Notes: generated by a model from the letters alone, not told the origin. A DNA stretch of 64,000 nt from Corynebacterium mustelae (GCF_001020985.1 NZ_CP011542.1:2728001-2792000); one strand, 5' to 3'. Shown: positions 10,862 through 20,218, numbered from the stretch's first letter. Translations and numbers: made by a program.

Positions 10862-10906
10862 GGCGAGTCAGCGTGTTTTGCGCGCGTTGGCTCGCCTCTT
10901 GGTTTT
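10862..10906 (+). terminator. Rho-independent terminator after the DAO gene
   Basis: Twelve-pair stem GGCGAGTCAGCG with CGTTGGCTCGCC (including G-T pairs), followed by TCTTGGTTTTTT. It ends the DAO transcript before the convergent DUF4926 gene. Confidence 0.85.
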
Positions 10907-10930
10907 TTCGGGGGGAGCATGTAAGCCAAT

Positions 10931-11143
10931 CTAGGCTCTAGTAATTTGATCCTCGGTAAGAGCTGGCAAAGCAATAGTTCGCCCCTGATCATCCGCAAAC
11001 TCCACCAAATAGGCAGTGCCATCTAACAAATCGACAACAGTCCCAGTCGTGCCTGCCGACAGTGCTGGCTCCGGCGGGTCGATTGATTCATCCGCTGGAA
11101 TGTCGGTAGTAAGACGAACGGTTTGGAAAAGGTTAAAAGGCAT
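10931..11143 (-). CDS. DUF4926-like small protein
   Basis: 70-residue protein with the layout of DUF4926: an N-terminal strand (FQTVRLTTDIPADES), then GTTGTVVDLLDG, AYLVEFADDQGRTIALPALTEDQI. The compact beta fold resembles small SH3-like domains often found near toxin or restriction genes, but the function of the family is unknown to me. It lies alone between the DAO terminator and the CRISPR locus, transcribed away from cas3. Start: ATG 11143, with AT-rich DNA upstream. Confidence 0.65.
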   Translation of the reverse strand: MPFNLFQTVRLTTDIPADESIDPPEPALSAGTTGTVVDLLDGTAYLVEFADDQGRTIALPALTEDQITRA

Positions 11144-11301
11144 AAGGGGGATTGTAGAGGGGATTCGGAAGAGTGGGGGCTGCGACTATTGTTCAATTCT
11201 TTTGCGGTAGGCAGGTTGTCAAAAAATAACTAAAGTTTAGCTTGAGGTTTAAAAAGTTCTTGCCGTAGCAGGAATGTTCCATTATGCAGGAATTGATAAT
11301 C

Positions 11302-11390
11302 TCATTCCCCGCGCCAGCGGGGGTAGTCCCTTTTTCGCGGATTGTGTCGGCGAGAAAATTGCTCATTCCCCGCGCCAGCGGGGGTAGTCC
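11302..11390 (+). CRISPR. two-repeat mini-array with a repeat unlike the main array
   Basis: Two identical copies of a 28-30 base unit (11302-11329 and 11363-11390), 61 bases apart, exactly the main-array period, leaving one 33-base spacer at 11330-11362. The repeat has the same stem CCCCGC/GCGGGG as the main array but loop GCCA instead of GTGA and end GGTAGTCC instead of GATGTTCC: about 20 of 28 positions match. It sits about 130 bases upstream of cas3 on the same strand. It could be a relict array of another I-E system or a CRISPR-resembling regulatory RNA gene. The repeat identity and spacing are direct observations. Confidence 0.85.
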
Positions 11391-11407
11391 CCTGAACCAT
11401 ATCCGCA

Positions 11408-11427
11408 TTTAAAACGCAAGTTTTAAA
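11408..11427. promoter_or_regulatory. inverted repeat upstream of cas3
   Basis: TTTAAAAC-GCAA-GTTTTAAA, a perfect 8-base inverted repeat 91 bases before the cas3 start and 17 bases after the mini-array. It could be an operator for the cas promoter or a weak hairpin. No T-run follows, so a terminator is unlikely. Confidence 0.4.
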
Positions 11428-11518
11428 ATGGTTTAGGGGATTGTTTTCATTTCACTGATCTTTGTTCAATGCGCGGTGCATAATAAATATCAAATGCAAT
11501 AACAATCAGGAAGTTTTC

Positions 11519-14368
11519 ATGCCAAACGCACCTTTCATTCAGGATCCACCTTCGGTTGAGGAACATAAAAATGCTTGGGCGAAATATGATCGCCATAGTG
11601 GTGGCTGGTTACCCCTCTACCGCCATCTAGATGACATTGCCTGCGTTGCAGCAGCTTTATGGGACACCTGGCTGACCCCCAATTCAAAAGCTTTGATCTG
11701 TGATTCCTTCGACGGGGATGAAAACTTCGGACGACAAGTTGCAGTCTTTTTAGCAAGCGGACACGATATCGGAAAGTGCAGTAGCGCTTTCGCCATAAAG
11801 GTTCCCGAATGCGCATCTCGAATGACCGCTGCAGGTGCAGTTTTCTTAACATTAGACAAAGCGGATAAAAAATCCATGCCTCACGGAACTGTGAGTGCAT
11901 TGAGTTTGATCGATTGGCTCGAGTCCCAAGTACAACCTGAAGATTGTTTCGCTATCGAATCATTATCGACGATCGTAGGAGGCCACCACGGCGTATTTCC
12001 TTCTAAAGTAAATCTCCTCAATTGCTTCCCCTATACCCGAGAGAAAGAAACGCATTGGCATAAAGATCGACTTCTACTATGGGAGCGGGCTGCAAAAACA
12101 GCAGGCTTTTCTCAACAAGATTTAGTTCGCTTAACAAAAAAATCGCTATCCCAAACAGCCCAAATGACACTATGTGGCTTTATCATCATGTCAGACTGGA
12201 TTGCATCCAATACCCAGTGGTTTCCGTTGGATGACTACCGCTCTAGTAAGCAACGTGCCGAAATCGCGTTTGCATCTCTCCATTTTCCAAAACCGTGGCT
12301 TGCATCTCCACCAATTGACGATCTTGAATTATTTCAGAATAGTTTTTCGCTACCAGAAGGATCAGCCCCACGCCCTGTTCAAAAAGCAGCAATGGAACTG
12401 GCACGGAAAGCCGACTCCGCATGTTTAATACTCATTGAGGCTCCCACTGGGGAAGGGAAAACCGAAGCCGCATTCACAGCAGCAGAAATCTTAGCTTCTC
12501 GCTTCAACCTTTCCGGTATAACCATTGCACTACCAACATGTGCTACTAGTGATGCGATGTTTCCAAGAATGCTGCGATGGCTTGCAAATCGTCTACCAAG
12601 CGACAAGGAAGCAAGTACTGTGCTTTGCCACGGAAAAGCACAGTACAACGAGGAATACACTGGGTTATTTTCGAAAACTAGCAACGACTTTTCACCAATT
12701 TACGGAGAGGAAGCAGAAAACAAAGCGTCACTCATTCCCCATTGGTGGTTCAGCGGACGAAAGACAAGTGCACTTTCAGACTTCACCATAGGGACGATCG
12801 ATCAAGTGCTTTTCGGGGCTCTTCGCTCACGCCACTTAGCGTTACGCCACTTAGGCTTCAGCGGCAAAGTTGTGATCTTGGATGAAATCCATTGCGCGGA
12901 TTCTTACATGTCAGTCTATCTTGATCGGATACTGATATGGCTTGGCGCTATGGGAACTCCGGTCATAGCTCTTTCAGCAACCCTTGATCCTAAACGAAGA
13001 GGAGAACTATTAACTGCATATAGGACTGGCGTGTGTAAAAACACACGGGTTCCCTACAAAAAACATGCTGCAAAATCTGACCTGAATGCTGCGTATGAAC
13101 AACGAGACTACCCGCTTATCAGTGTTTCTAACAGCTCTGAAGTCACATTCTCTAATCCGAGCCCAAGCGGACGTTCAACCCAATTCAACGTTAAATTTTT
13201 AGGAAGTGAAACCTCTACCCTAATAGAAAAAGTCTTACAGCTATCCGAGATCGGTGGTTGCGTTGGCGTGGTTTGCAACACAGTTTCACGAGCTCAACAA
13301 GTATATGAAGAAGTAAAACAAAAGGTCACCGATGATGTCGAAATTGTACTCCTGCATTCAAGATTCTCCGCTTATGACCGAAGGAGAATCGAGAAAAGTA
13401 TCGTTGAAAGGCTTGGACCGAATGCGAATAACAGACCATCTAAACTGGTCGTGGTTTCCACTCAAGTAATTGAGCAATCCATGGATATTGATTTCGATTG
13501 CATGATTTCCGATATAGCACCCATGGATCTCATCTTTCAACGCGCTGGACGGCTACATCGTCACCACAGACCCCAAAACCAACGCCCTTCACAGCACCAG
13601 CTACCAACCCTTTACGTTTCAGGATGCGACGCCCCTACAGAAGAGGAACCCCCGTTCGTTGAAAAGGGATCAAGCTTCGTTTACGGTCAGGCATCGCTTC
13701 TGCGCAGTCTTCGCGTGCTACAACTGCACGATAGAACGATCAAATCTCCTGATGATGTTGCGAACTTTGTGAGGTTATCGTATTCCCCGAGTTTGACGCC
13801 ACCAGGTAGCTGGATTTCAGTTTGGGAAGAAGCGAACAGAGAAGCCGAAGAGGACAACAAACTTCGGAAAATTAAAGCAAAGCAGTATCTGTTGCCAGTG
13901 CCCGCAATTAAGGAACCTGTTTGGGAAATAGATACTCTCAAGCCTGTTGAGGCACGCGAAGAGATCAAAGGGCATGCTCAGGTGCGCGATATCGAAGACA
14001 GCCTTGATGTTATTTTGATCGAGAAAACAACCGATCATTTCCAAATTCCATCTTGGGTACCTAAATATGGCAACACCAAGCTGGAATTTCATTTTCCAAT
14101 TCCAGAAGAAGAATCGAAAATTTTAGCTATGTGCACTGTACCTCTTCCCCAGTGGGTGCTAAAAGGAAAAATTGGGGAGGCTCTCCTCGATGCCTTGGAA
14201 TTGTGCGTTTTTAGCGAAGAAGAAGTTTTCAATATTTCAAAAAACAAATGGCTAAAAGAACAATTGTTTTTACCTTTAACCCCCAGTCACGAGGCTACAG
14301 TTGCAGGCCTCCATTTTTCCTACAGCACCGAACTAGGAATGAAAGTCACTTCCGCTAACCCTGAGTGA
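11519..14368 (+). CDS. cas3: type I-E Cas3 nuclease-helicase
   Basis: Target-shredding enzyme recruited by Cascade. The ATG at 11519 has CAGGAAG five bases upstream; an upstream TTG would add only 19 codons without a better site. 949 residues. Seen in order: HD nuclease with SGHDIGK near residue 85 and GGHHG near 155; helicase Walker A EAPTGEGKTEAA near 310; DEIHCAD (DExH) near 455; SATLD motif III; QVIEQSMDIDFD and QRAGRLHRH in the C-terminal RecA domain; then the Cas3 C-terminal domain. First gene of an eight-gene plus-strand cas run. The coding sequence looks more AT-rich than the flanking housekeeping genes, consistent with horizontal acquisition. Confidence 0.96.
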   Translation: MPNAPFIQDPPSVEEHKNAWAKYDRHSGGWLPLYRHLDDIACVAAALWDTWLTPNSKALICDSFDGDENFGRQVAVFLASGHDIGKCSSAFAIKVPECASRMTAAGAVFLTLDKADKKSMPHGTVSALSLIDWLESQVQPEDCFAIESLSTIVGGHHGVFPSKVNLLNCFPYTREKETHWHKDRLLLWERAAKTAGFSQQDLVRLTKKSLSQTAQMTLCGFIIMSDWIASNTQWFPLDDYRSSKQRAEIAFASLHFPKPWLASPPIDDLELFQNSFSLPEGSAPRPVQKAAMELARKADSACLILIEAPTGEGKTEAAFTAAEILASRFNLSGITIALPTCATSDAMFPRMLRWLANRLPSDKEASTVLCHGKAQYNEEYTGLFSKTSNDFSPIYGEEAENKASLIPHWWFSGRKTSALSDFTIGTIDQVLFGALRSRHLALRHLGFSGKVVILDEIHCADSYMSVYLDRILIWLGAMGTPVIALSATLDPKRRGELLTAYRTGVCKNTRVPYKKHAAKSDLNAAYEQRDYPLISVSNSSEVTFSNPSPSGRSTQFNVKFLGSETSTLIEKVLQLSEIGGCVGVVCNTVSRAQQVYEEVKQKVTDDVEIVLLHSRFSAYDRRRIEKSIVERLGPNANNRPSKLVVVSTQVIEQSMDIDFDCMISDIAPMDLIFQRAGRLHRHHRPQNQRPSQHQLPTLYVSGCDAPTEEEPPFVEKGSSFVYGQASLLRSLRVLQLHDRTIKSPDDVANFVRLSYSPSLTPPGSWISVWEEANREAEEDNKLRKIKAKQYLLPVPAIKEPVWEIDTLKPVEAREEIKGHAQVRDIEDSLDVILIEKTTDHFQIPSWVPKYGNTKLEFHFPIPEEESKILAMCTVPLPQWVLKGKIGEALLDALELCVFSEEEVFNISKNKWLKEQLFLPLTPSHEATVAGLHFSYSTELGMKVTSANPE

Positions 14369-14390
14369 GGGTGGATAAAAACAAGATTCA

Positions 14391-14419
14391 TTGACACCGG
14401 TGCATTTCCTACATAAGTT
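14391..14419 (+). promoter_or_regulatory. candidate promoter for the Cascade genes
   Basis: A consensus -35 TTGACA (14391-14396) lies in the 87-base gap after cas3. The best -10 (TAAGTT, 17-base spacing) is poor. It could drive cas8e to cas2 separately from cas3, as seen in other I-E loci. No terminator is visible after cas3, so read-through is also possible. Confidence 0.4.
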
Positions 14420-14455
14420 TCTAATCTAGAAATCGACGAGATGAAAGGAGTGAAA

Positions 14456-16102
14456 ATGACCAAATCTTACAATCTTTTAACAGAAAACTGGATTCCTGTC
14501 CGGTTCACCGATGACACAATCGAAAACATTGGTATAAAAAGCTTTTTTGAGAAAGCAGAAACGATTTCAGACATCGCGTGCGATCTGCCAACCATGCGAT
14601 TCGCAATTTTCAGAGTTCTTTTCGCCATTTTCTGCCGAAGCATTGACGAAGATATGGAGGAAGAATCAGCCTCACTATGGAAGGAACTTTGGGATTCGGA
14701 TTCCCTTCCCATTGAAGAGATAAACACGTATCTAGAGGAACATCACAACAGATTTGATTTACTGCATCCGGAATATCCCTTTCTGCAAACCCCCTCACTG
14801 CATACAAAATCTGGGGAATGGAAAGAACTCGATATCATAGTTGCAGACAGCCCTGGTGAGGGAGCGCTTTACAGTCAAACTGACCCCAGGCACCCGATTT
14901 CGTTTGCGGAAGGAGCCCGATGGCTTATCCATGCAACCCAATTTGACTACTCGGGCATCAAATCTGGAGCCGTAGGCGACGACAGGGTCAAAGGCGGAAA
15001 AGGTTATCCCATGGGTATCGGGTGGTGCGGCTGGATGGGTTGCACCATTATTCGTGGCATGAACATGAAAGAAACTCTTCTTCTAAATTACGTTCCACGC
15101 AGCAATGATTCATCCGACTATGGTGAAACATCTGACCTACCAATCTGGGAACTTCCTACCCCTCAAGCCCACAAACAAGATGTTTTGATAGCAACTGGTC
15201 AACTATCCCTAATAGCATGGCCACAACGACGAATTCGCCTACGAAACAATGGAAGCAGATTTGATGGCGTCTTGGTATGCAATGGCGATCCTGTGGATTA
15301 CCTTTCGCAGCTGAGCCATGAAACTATGACACCTTGGAGATTCTCTAAGCCACAATCAAGTAAGGCAAAACAAGATATATATATGCCGAGAAGTCTTGAC
15401 CCTGGGGTGGCTTTGTGGCGAGGTCTACAATCCCTTCTTCCCTATGACAATCGATCTGCAACAGTAAAGTCCGTCTCGACTCCAACGACAACGGTACCGG
15501 CGTTTCTTCCCCCTAAAACTATAGAAGTTGTTGCTCAACGGATCGGAACCGTCTTACCTCGTAATTTCATCTTGAACGTTGAAGTTTCGAGCATGCTGTA
15601 CGGAACCCAAAGCGCCTCTTTCTCGGAAGTGGTTCATGACAAACTTTCGTTTCCAGGATTACTAGCAGTAACTAGCGAAGAAGCTCTTCGAAGTCGTGCA
15701 CTTACGGCTGTTGACCGCGCCGTAAACAGCATCAACGTTTTGGGAGATTTCGCCGCCAATGTTGCCAGATCAGAAACTGATAGTAAAGAAGCTCCAGATA
15801 ATGCACGCAACCGTGCCAAAGAGTCTGCTTTTTCTTTAGTAGATCCTTTTTTCCGGTCATGGCTACAAAAACTCAGCACCGACGCAACAAAAGCAGAAGA
15901 TCAACTAGCGGAATGGACGGCGTGGCTGTACCACACGTTACGCAACGAGGCTCAACAGATTTCCCACAACGCTTCGCCAGCAGCCTGGCATGGCCGCAAG
16001 AAAGATGATTTTAATTTCACCCTTGGGCAATCCGAAGCGTGGTTTTTCAGTCGCTTGCGCAAGGCACTTCCCATACGAACTGAGAGAAAGGAGACCGAAT
16101 AA
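14456..16102 (+). CDS. casA: Cascade large subunit Cas8e (CasA/Cse1)
   Basis: Recognises the PAM and recruits Cas3. The ATG at 14456 is preferred to an in-frame ATG at 14441 because AAAGGAG lies between them, five bases before 14456. 548 residues, a typical Cse1 length. The N-terminus SYNLLTENWIPVRF is the family signature (NLL...WIPV). Further family features are the FDLLHPEYPFLQTP segment, GRKKDDFNFTLGQSEAWFF at the C-terminal bundle and a glycine-rich GGKGYPMGIGWCGWMGCT loop. It ends directly before the cas11 ATG. Confidence 0.93.
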   Translation: MTKSYNLLTENWIPVRFTDDTIENIGIKSFFEKAETISDIACDLPTMRFAIFRVLFAIFCRSIDEDMEEESASLWKELWDSDSLPIEEINTYLEEHHNRFDLLHPEYPFLQTPSLHTKSGEWKELDIIVADSPGEGALYSQTDPRHPISFAEGARWLIHATQFDYSGIKSGAVGDDRVKGGKGYPMGIGWCGWMGCTIIRGMNMKETLLLNYVPRSNDSSDYGETSDLPIWELPTPQAHKQDVLIATGQLSLIAWPQRRIRLRNNGSRFDGVLVCNGDPVDYLSQLSHETMTPWRFSKPQSSKAKQDIYMPRSLDPGVALWRGLQSLLPYDNRSATVKSVSTPTTTVPAFLPPKTIEVVAQRIGTVLPRNFILNVEVSSMLYGTQSASFSEVVHDKLSFPGLLAVTSEEALRSRALTAVDRAVNSINVLGDFAANVARSETDSKEAPDNARNRAKESAFSLVDPFFRSWLQKLSTDATKAEDQLAEWTAWLYHTLRNEAQQISHNASPAAWHGRKKDDFNFTLGQSEAWFFSRLRKALPIRTERKETE

Positions 16103-16720
16103 ATGGCTGCTTCGAAGACAGCGCAGATACGAGCCGTTACGACTCGTATAATCTCGCAGCTTCAAGATGGTTATTTAGCAGGTACGCCGAATGCAAAGGC
16201 AAATATTGCCGCTTTTCGACGCCAAGCCAACCGGCACCTTGGCGAGTCGCCCGAAACATGGGCGGTCTTTTCCGAAAGTCTTCCAGCTGATCTCGTTGGA
16301 AAAGGAGAAAACCCATCACCAGCGGAAAAGGCAATTTTCACAGCATTGACGTTGTACGCTGTGCATCAACAATCGAAGACTGAACCTATGCATGTTCCAT
16401 CGCAACCACCAGAATCCGGTACATTCACAGCGGAAAATGGGTTAGGAACTGCCGTTCGAAAAATGGCGACTATCACGGACACTGAACTTTTTGATAGTTC
16501 CCTTTACCGGCGATTCGTATCAATTGTCCAAAGCCAGACTTTTGAGGCGACAGTCCACCATCTCCGGTCAATGATTCAGTTGTTGCGAACCGAAAGCATC
16601 CCGCTGGATTACGGGCTGCTAGCTAAGGATCTCTATCGATTCCAATTCCCCGACAGCAAAAAATCAGTTCAACTGAGCTGGGCCCGTCAGCTCTATCGAA
16701 CAGAATCCCCTACCGAATAG
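16103..16720 (+). CDS. casB: Cascade small subunit Cas11 (CasB/Cse2)
   Basis: Small helical subunit, present as a dimer along the Cascade belly. 205 residues. The ATG is immediately after the cas8e stop, with AAAGGAG upstream inside cas8e, indicating translational coupling. Family-like features are the basic N-terminal helix, a GTAVRKMATI segment, RRFVSIVQSQTFEATVHHLRSMIQLLR and the C-terminal DYGLLAKDLYRFQFPDSKKSVQLSWARQLY, which matches the Cse2 pattern of a leucine-rich helix followed by W-x-RQ-Y. Called from these and from position. Confidence 0.92.
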   Translation: MAASKTAQIRAVTTRIISQLQDGYLAGTPNAKANIAAFRRQANRHLGESPETWAVFSESLPADLVGKGENPSPAEKAIFTALTLYAVHQQSKTEPMHVPSQPPESGTFTAENGLGTAVRKMATITDTELFDSSLYRRFVSIVQSQTFEATVHHLRSMIQLLRTESIPLDYGLLAKDLYRFQFPDSKKSVQLSWARQLYRTESPTE

Positions 16721-16735
16721 AAAGGATTTAAACCC

Positions 16736-17872
16736 ATGTTCATCGACTTCCACGCTATCCAAGCCATCGGCCCAGCGAACATCAATCGCGACGACTCTGG
16801 CTCGCCAAAAAGCACTGTATTCGGCGGCACCCGCCGAACCCGTGTGTCTTCCCAAGCATGGAAACGAGCCATCCGAAAGGACTTCGAAGAGCACCTCGAC
16901 GCCGAGATGTTGGGCGAACGCACACTTTTCGCAGTCGACCGAATCGCAAAAGCGATCACGGAAGAAGCACCAGAATTCGCCGAACAATCCCAAAAGATGG
17001 CAGAAGAAGTACTCAAAGCTGGCGGCATTAAGATTCAAGCTGCCAAGAAAAAGAAGGATGATCCTGAGAATCTTCCCGAAAAACTGATCACAGGATATTT
17101 ATTATTCCTGGCTCGTGCACAAATCAAGGCTCTGGCTCACCTCGCTGTTACCGCATACCAGGAAGCTGACGGCAAAATCGATAAGAAATCAGCTAAAGCG
17201 GCAATAAACGACAAACACTCGATTGATGTTGCACTTTTCGGGCGTATGATTGCGGACTCCCACGATTTAAGCTCAGATGCCTGCTGTCAGGTTGCCCATG
17301 CGGTCAGCGTCCATCCCATGGAAATCGAGTTCGACTATTTCACCGCCGTCGACGATAATGCGCCAGAAGACAACGCCGGTGCGGGCATGATCGGGTCGAT
17401 TGAGTTCAATGCCTCCACCCTCTATCGATATGCCACCATCAATGTCGATGCTTTAGTTACAACTCTCGGATCCGTTGACGCCGCGAAGAAGGCTATTGGT
17501 GCTTTCACCAAGGCATTCGCTCTTTCTATGCCAACAGGCAAGCAAACAACTTTCGCAAATCGCACCCGGCCCGAGTTCTTTGCTATCTCTATCCGTACGG
17601 ATCAGCCCGTAAACTTCGTCGATGCATTTGAAGATGCGATTTTGGTTTCCAAAGGGAGAACTTCCGAAGCCACGAGACGGCTTGCAGAATATGCAATTCA
17701 ATCGGACAAGATCTACGGTTCGGACTCCACCAACTATTACCTAGCAACTGGAACTGCAGCGACGGAAGAACTACAACTGACACTTGCTAACTTCGGTGAA
17801 AATTGCACTCTACCTGAGATTGTTTCTCACGCAGAAGAAGTGGCGCGGAAAGCAACCACCGAAATCGAGTAA
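16736..17872 (+). CDS. casC: Cascade backbone subunit Cas7e (CasC/Cse4)
   Basis: Six copies form the crRNA backbone. 378 residues, ATG 16736 with GAAAGGAT upstream. The N-terminus FIDFHAIQAIGPANINRDDSGSPKS is the CasC signature, followed by GGTRRTRVSSQAWKRAIR. Further on are HSIDVALFGRMIADS, IEFDYFTAVDD and GAGMIGSIEFNASTLYRYATI, all typical of the RRM-like fold and thumb. The end of cas7 is 2 bases from the cas5 ATG. Confidence 0.96.
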   Translation: MFIDFHAIQAIGPANINRDDSGSPKSTVFGGTRRTRVSSQAWKRAIRKDFEEHLDAEMLGERTLFAVDRIAKAITEEAPEFAEQSQKMAEEVLKAGGIKIQAAKKKKDDPENLPEKLITGYLLFLARAQIKALAHLAVTAYQEADGKIDKKSAKAAINDKHSIDVALFGRMIADSHDLSSDACCQVAHAVSVHPMEIEFDYFTAVDDNAPEDNAGAGMIGSIEFNASTLYRYATINVDALVTTLGSVDAAKKAIGAFTKAFALSMPTGKQTTFANRTRPEFFAISIRTDQPVNFVDAFEDAILVSKGRTSEATRRLAEYAIQSDKIYGSDSTNYYLATGTAATEELQLTLANFGENCTLPEIVSHAEEVARKATTEIE

Positions 17873-17874
17873 AT

Positions 17875-18576
17875 ATGTCTACACTTCTTTTACAGCTTTC
17901 AGGGCCACTGCAGGCTTGGGGCGATTCATCGCGGTTCGCCTACCGTACTACTAGACGGGAACCGACTAAAAGTGGTGTAATCGGGCTGCTTGCTGCGGCC
18001 CAGGGACGTGAGCGAACGGCAGATTTAGCTGATCTTGTCGGGCTTCGTTTCGGGGTCCGAATCGACCAGGTTGGCAGAGTTATCCAAGATTTTCAAACGG
18101 AAATCGATTGGCGCACCGGGAAATCAAAACCACTGACACACCGCCAGTATCTAGCTGACGCAAAGTTTGTGGCGGCGCTCGAAGGACCGTCAACCGTCCT
18201 TGACGGAATCGTCGAAAGCATCAAATCACCAGTATTTCCGCTTTTTCTCGGACGTCGCTCATGCCCACCATCTTCCCCCGTATTTTTGAGTCTCCAGGAC
18301 GGTGACCTAGAAACAGAGCTACAGTCTTGGCCGTGGATTGCCTCAGATTGGTACAAACGAAAGCAACCGAAAACGATTCAACTAGCGATTTCTCGCGATT
18401 GTAAAACAGGCGAAAATCCAGATGAGATGATTCGAGATCTTCCTGTTTGCTTTGAACAGCGAAATCGTCGCCACGAACTTCGGCCGGTGATCCATTCATT
18501 CACCCAACCTTTTACCAACCCATTGGGAAACGAAGACGATCCCCACAATCCCTATTCACTGTTAGGAGGGGTGTGA
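17875..18576 (+). CDS. casD: Cascade subunit Cas5e (CasD)
   Basis: Binds the 5' handle of the crRNA. 233 residues; N-terminus LLLQLSGPLQAWGDSSRFAYRTTRREPTKSGVIGLLAAA is the classic Cas5 N-terminal motif (LxLxGPLQAWG, R.T...PTKSGV.GLLAAA). ATG 17875 lies two bases after the cas7 stop. The C-terminus ends NPYSLLGGV, and its stop overlaps the cas6e start. Confidence 0.95.
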   Translation: MSTLLLQLSGPLQAWGDSSRFAYRTTRREPTKSGVIGLLAAAQGRERTADLADLVGLRFGVRIDQVGRVIQDFQTEIDWRTGKSKPLTHRQYLADAKFVAALEGPSTVLDGIVESIKSPVFPLFLGRRSCPPSSPVFLSLQDGDLETELQSWPWIASDWYKRKQPKTIQLAISRDCKTGENPDEMIRDLPVCFEQRNRRHELRPVIHSFTQPFTNPLGNEDDPHNPYSLLGGV

Positions 18577-19238
18577 TGCCTTATTTGAGCACAATGGAAC
18601 TTAATGGCCAGCGTAGACAAACTGCCAAGTTCTTAGCCAACCCACGTACCATGCACGCAGCAATCGAATCGTGTTTTCCAAGTACGCCTGATGAAGGCAA
18701 CCCTCGGGTTTTATGGCGCCTTGAGCGTCACGGGTCGAAGGTTACTCTGTGGCTAGTCAGTGAGCGCCAGCCTTCATTCGAACACATCCAAGAGCAAGCT
18801 GGGTGGTCTGCCCAACCAACCTGGGAAACCCGAAACTATGATCTACTACTTGACCGATTAATGACCGGGCAATATTACCAGTTTCGGCTTACCGCAAATC
18901 CTGTAATCTGCACAGTTTGCGAAGATGGGAAAAAACGACACGTCGGACTTGTCAGGGAACCAGACCAAATTAATTGGCTATTAGCCAGACAAGAAAATTT
19001 GGGAATCTCGGTTCAAAGCGATCCGGACTCCGTTCCAACGTTTTCTGTTTCCAGATCAAAGCGGGTCAGATTCCCTCACAAAAACAAGCAAACCTACGTC
19101 ACAATCGACCAATGCCAATTCGATGGCGTTTTGACTGTGACTGATCCGAATGCCCTTCGAACCGCACTAATCGAAGGTATTGGGCGAAGTAAAGCATACG
19201 GATCCGGTTTACTAACCCTCGCCACGTATAAGGGATAG
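18576..19238 (+). CDS. casE: crRNA-processing endonuclease Cas6e (CasE)
   Basis: Cuts the pre-crRNA at the base of each repeat hairpin. Start taken at ATG 18576, six bases after AGGAGG and overlapping the cas5 stop as TGATG; a GTG at 18573 is the alternative. 220 residues. Seen: the N-terminal PYLSTMELNGQRRQTAKFLANPRTMHAAIESCF, where CasE usually has a catalytic histidine region (the MHAAIE histidine), and the C-terminal glycine-rich loop GIGRSKAYGSGLLTLA, which matches the Cas6e G-loop (G.GR.KAYG.GLLTL). Confidence 0.94.
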   Translation: MPYLSTMELNGQRRQTAKFLANPRTMHAAIESCFPSTPDEGNPRVLWRLERHGSKVTLWLVSERQPSFEHIQEQAGWSAQPTWETRNYDLLLDRLMTGQYYQFRLTANPVICTVCEDGKKRHVGLVREPDQINWLLARQENLGISVQSDPDSVPTFSVSRSKRVRFPHKNKQTYVTIDQCQFDGVLTVTDPNALRTALIEGIGRSKAYGSGLLTLATYKG

Positions 19239-19243
19239 AAATA

Positions 19244-20218
19244 ATGGGTAAGTCGATACCAGGAATGGCTCCGTCAAAACCAAGTAGCTTGGTACGAGCA
19301 GATGATCGGATATCCTTCCTGTATTTGGAGCATTGCACTATTGGAAAAAGTTCATCAGCACTTACTGCGACTGATGAAAACGGTGTAATTCACATACCGA
19401 GTGCTACATTGTCAGTTCTGATGTTTGGTCCTGGTACTCGGGTTACCCACCAAGCTATGTCAACTATCGCCGATTCTGGTATGAGTGTCATCTGGGTCGG
19501 CGAGGAAGGCGTCCGATATTACGCCCATGGACGGCCAATTGGTCGTAACACCAAACTTCTTGAAGCTCAAGCACGAATTGTCAGCAATACCCGATTGCGG
19601 TTACAAGCTGCTCGCATTATGTATGAAATGCGTTTCGCCGGGGAAGATACCTCTTCACTAACGATGCAACAGTTACGCGGAAGAGAAGGGGCACGAGTTC
19701 GTAAGATTTATGCAGAGATGTCAAAAACCCACAAGGTTGAGTGGAACAAACGCCAATATGACCCAGACGATTTCTTGGCATCCGATCCAATAAATCTCGC
19801 GCTATCCGCTGCCCACACCAGTCTTTATGGCCTTGTTCATGCAACCATTGTCGCTTTAGGATGCTCCCCTGGCCTTGGAATCATCCACACTGGTCATGAC
19901 CGATCATTTGTTTATGACATTGCTGATTTGTATAAAGCGGACGTCACTATTCCGATCGCGTTTGAATCTGTCGTCGCAATGCGGGATTTAGATTTTCCAC
20001 TAGACCAACTGGCATCCTATACACGACGGTGCTGCCGAAATGCCTTCAAGCAGGCACGATTAACTGAAACCATCGTAAGAGATATCAAAACCCTCCTACT
20101 TCCTGACGCTGAAGAAGCCGAAGACGAACTCTATTTTGAAGCTGAAGTCATTGCACTTTGGGATGAACGCGGGAAGAAAGTAGTTGGTGGTAAGAACTAT
20201 GAGACAGAAATGCCATGA
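19244..20218 (+). CDS. cas1: Cas1e integrase
   Basis: Integrates new spacers as Cas1-Cas2. 324 residues, ATG 19244 five bases after the cas6e stop. Seen: the N-terminal beta domain with RISFLYLEHCTI and IHIPSATLSVLMFGPGTRVTHQAM; metal-binding Glu within VRKIYAEMSKTHKVEW, His in GLGIIHTGHDRSFVYDIADLYKADV, and the following acidic cluster. These match the I-E Cas1 catalytic triad (E, H, D). Confidence 0.96.
   Translation: MGKSIPGMAPSKPSSLVRADDRISFLYLEHCTIGKSSSALTATDENGVIHIPSATLSVLMFGPGTRVTHQAMSTIADSGMSVIWVGEEGVRYYAHGRPIGRNTKLLEAQARIVSNTRLRLQAARIMYEMRFAGEDTSSLTMQQLRGREGARVRKIYAEMSKTHKVEWNKRQYDPDDFLASDPINLALSAAHTSLYGLVHATIVALGCSPGLGIIHTGHDRSFVYDIADLYKADVTIPIAFESVVAMRDLDFPLDQLASYTRRCCRNAFKQARLTETIVRDIKTLLLPDAEEAEDELYFEAEVIALWDERGKKVVGGKNYETEMP

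Noticed and set aside
11193..11408. 71-codon minus-strand frame over the mini-array
   Set aside because: Reads through the two repeats; repeat-derived peptide (LPPLARGMS, GTTPAGAGN).
14369..14455. Terminator between cas3 and cas8e
   Set aside because: No stem with T-run found; only a candidate -35.
18241..18252. Possible target of the mini-array spacer inside cas5
   Set aside because: The first 12 bases match at 11 positions, but about 0.3 such matches are expected by chance and the neighbouring bases (CCG) do not look like a type I-E PAM.
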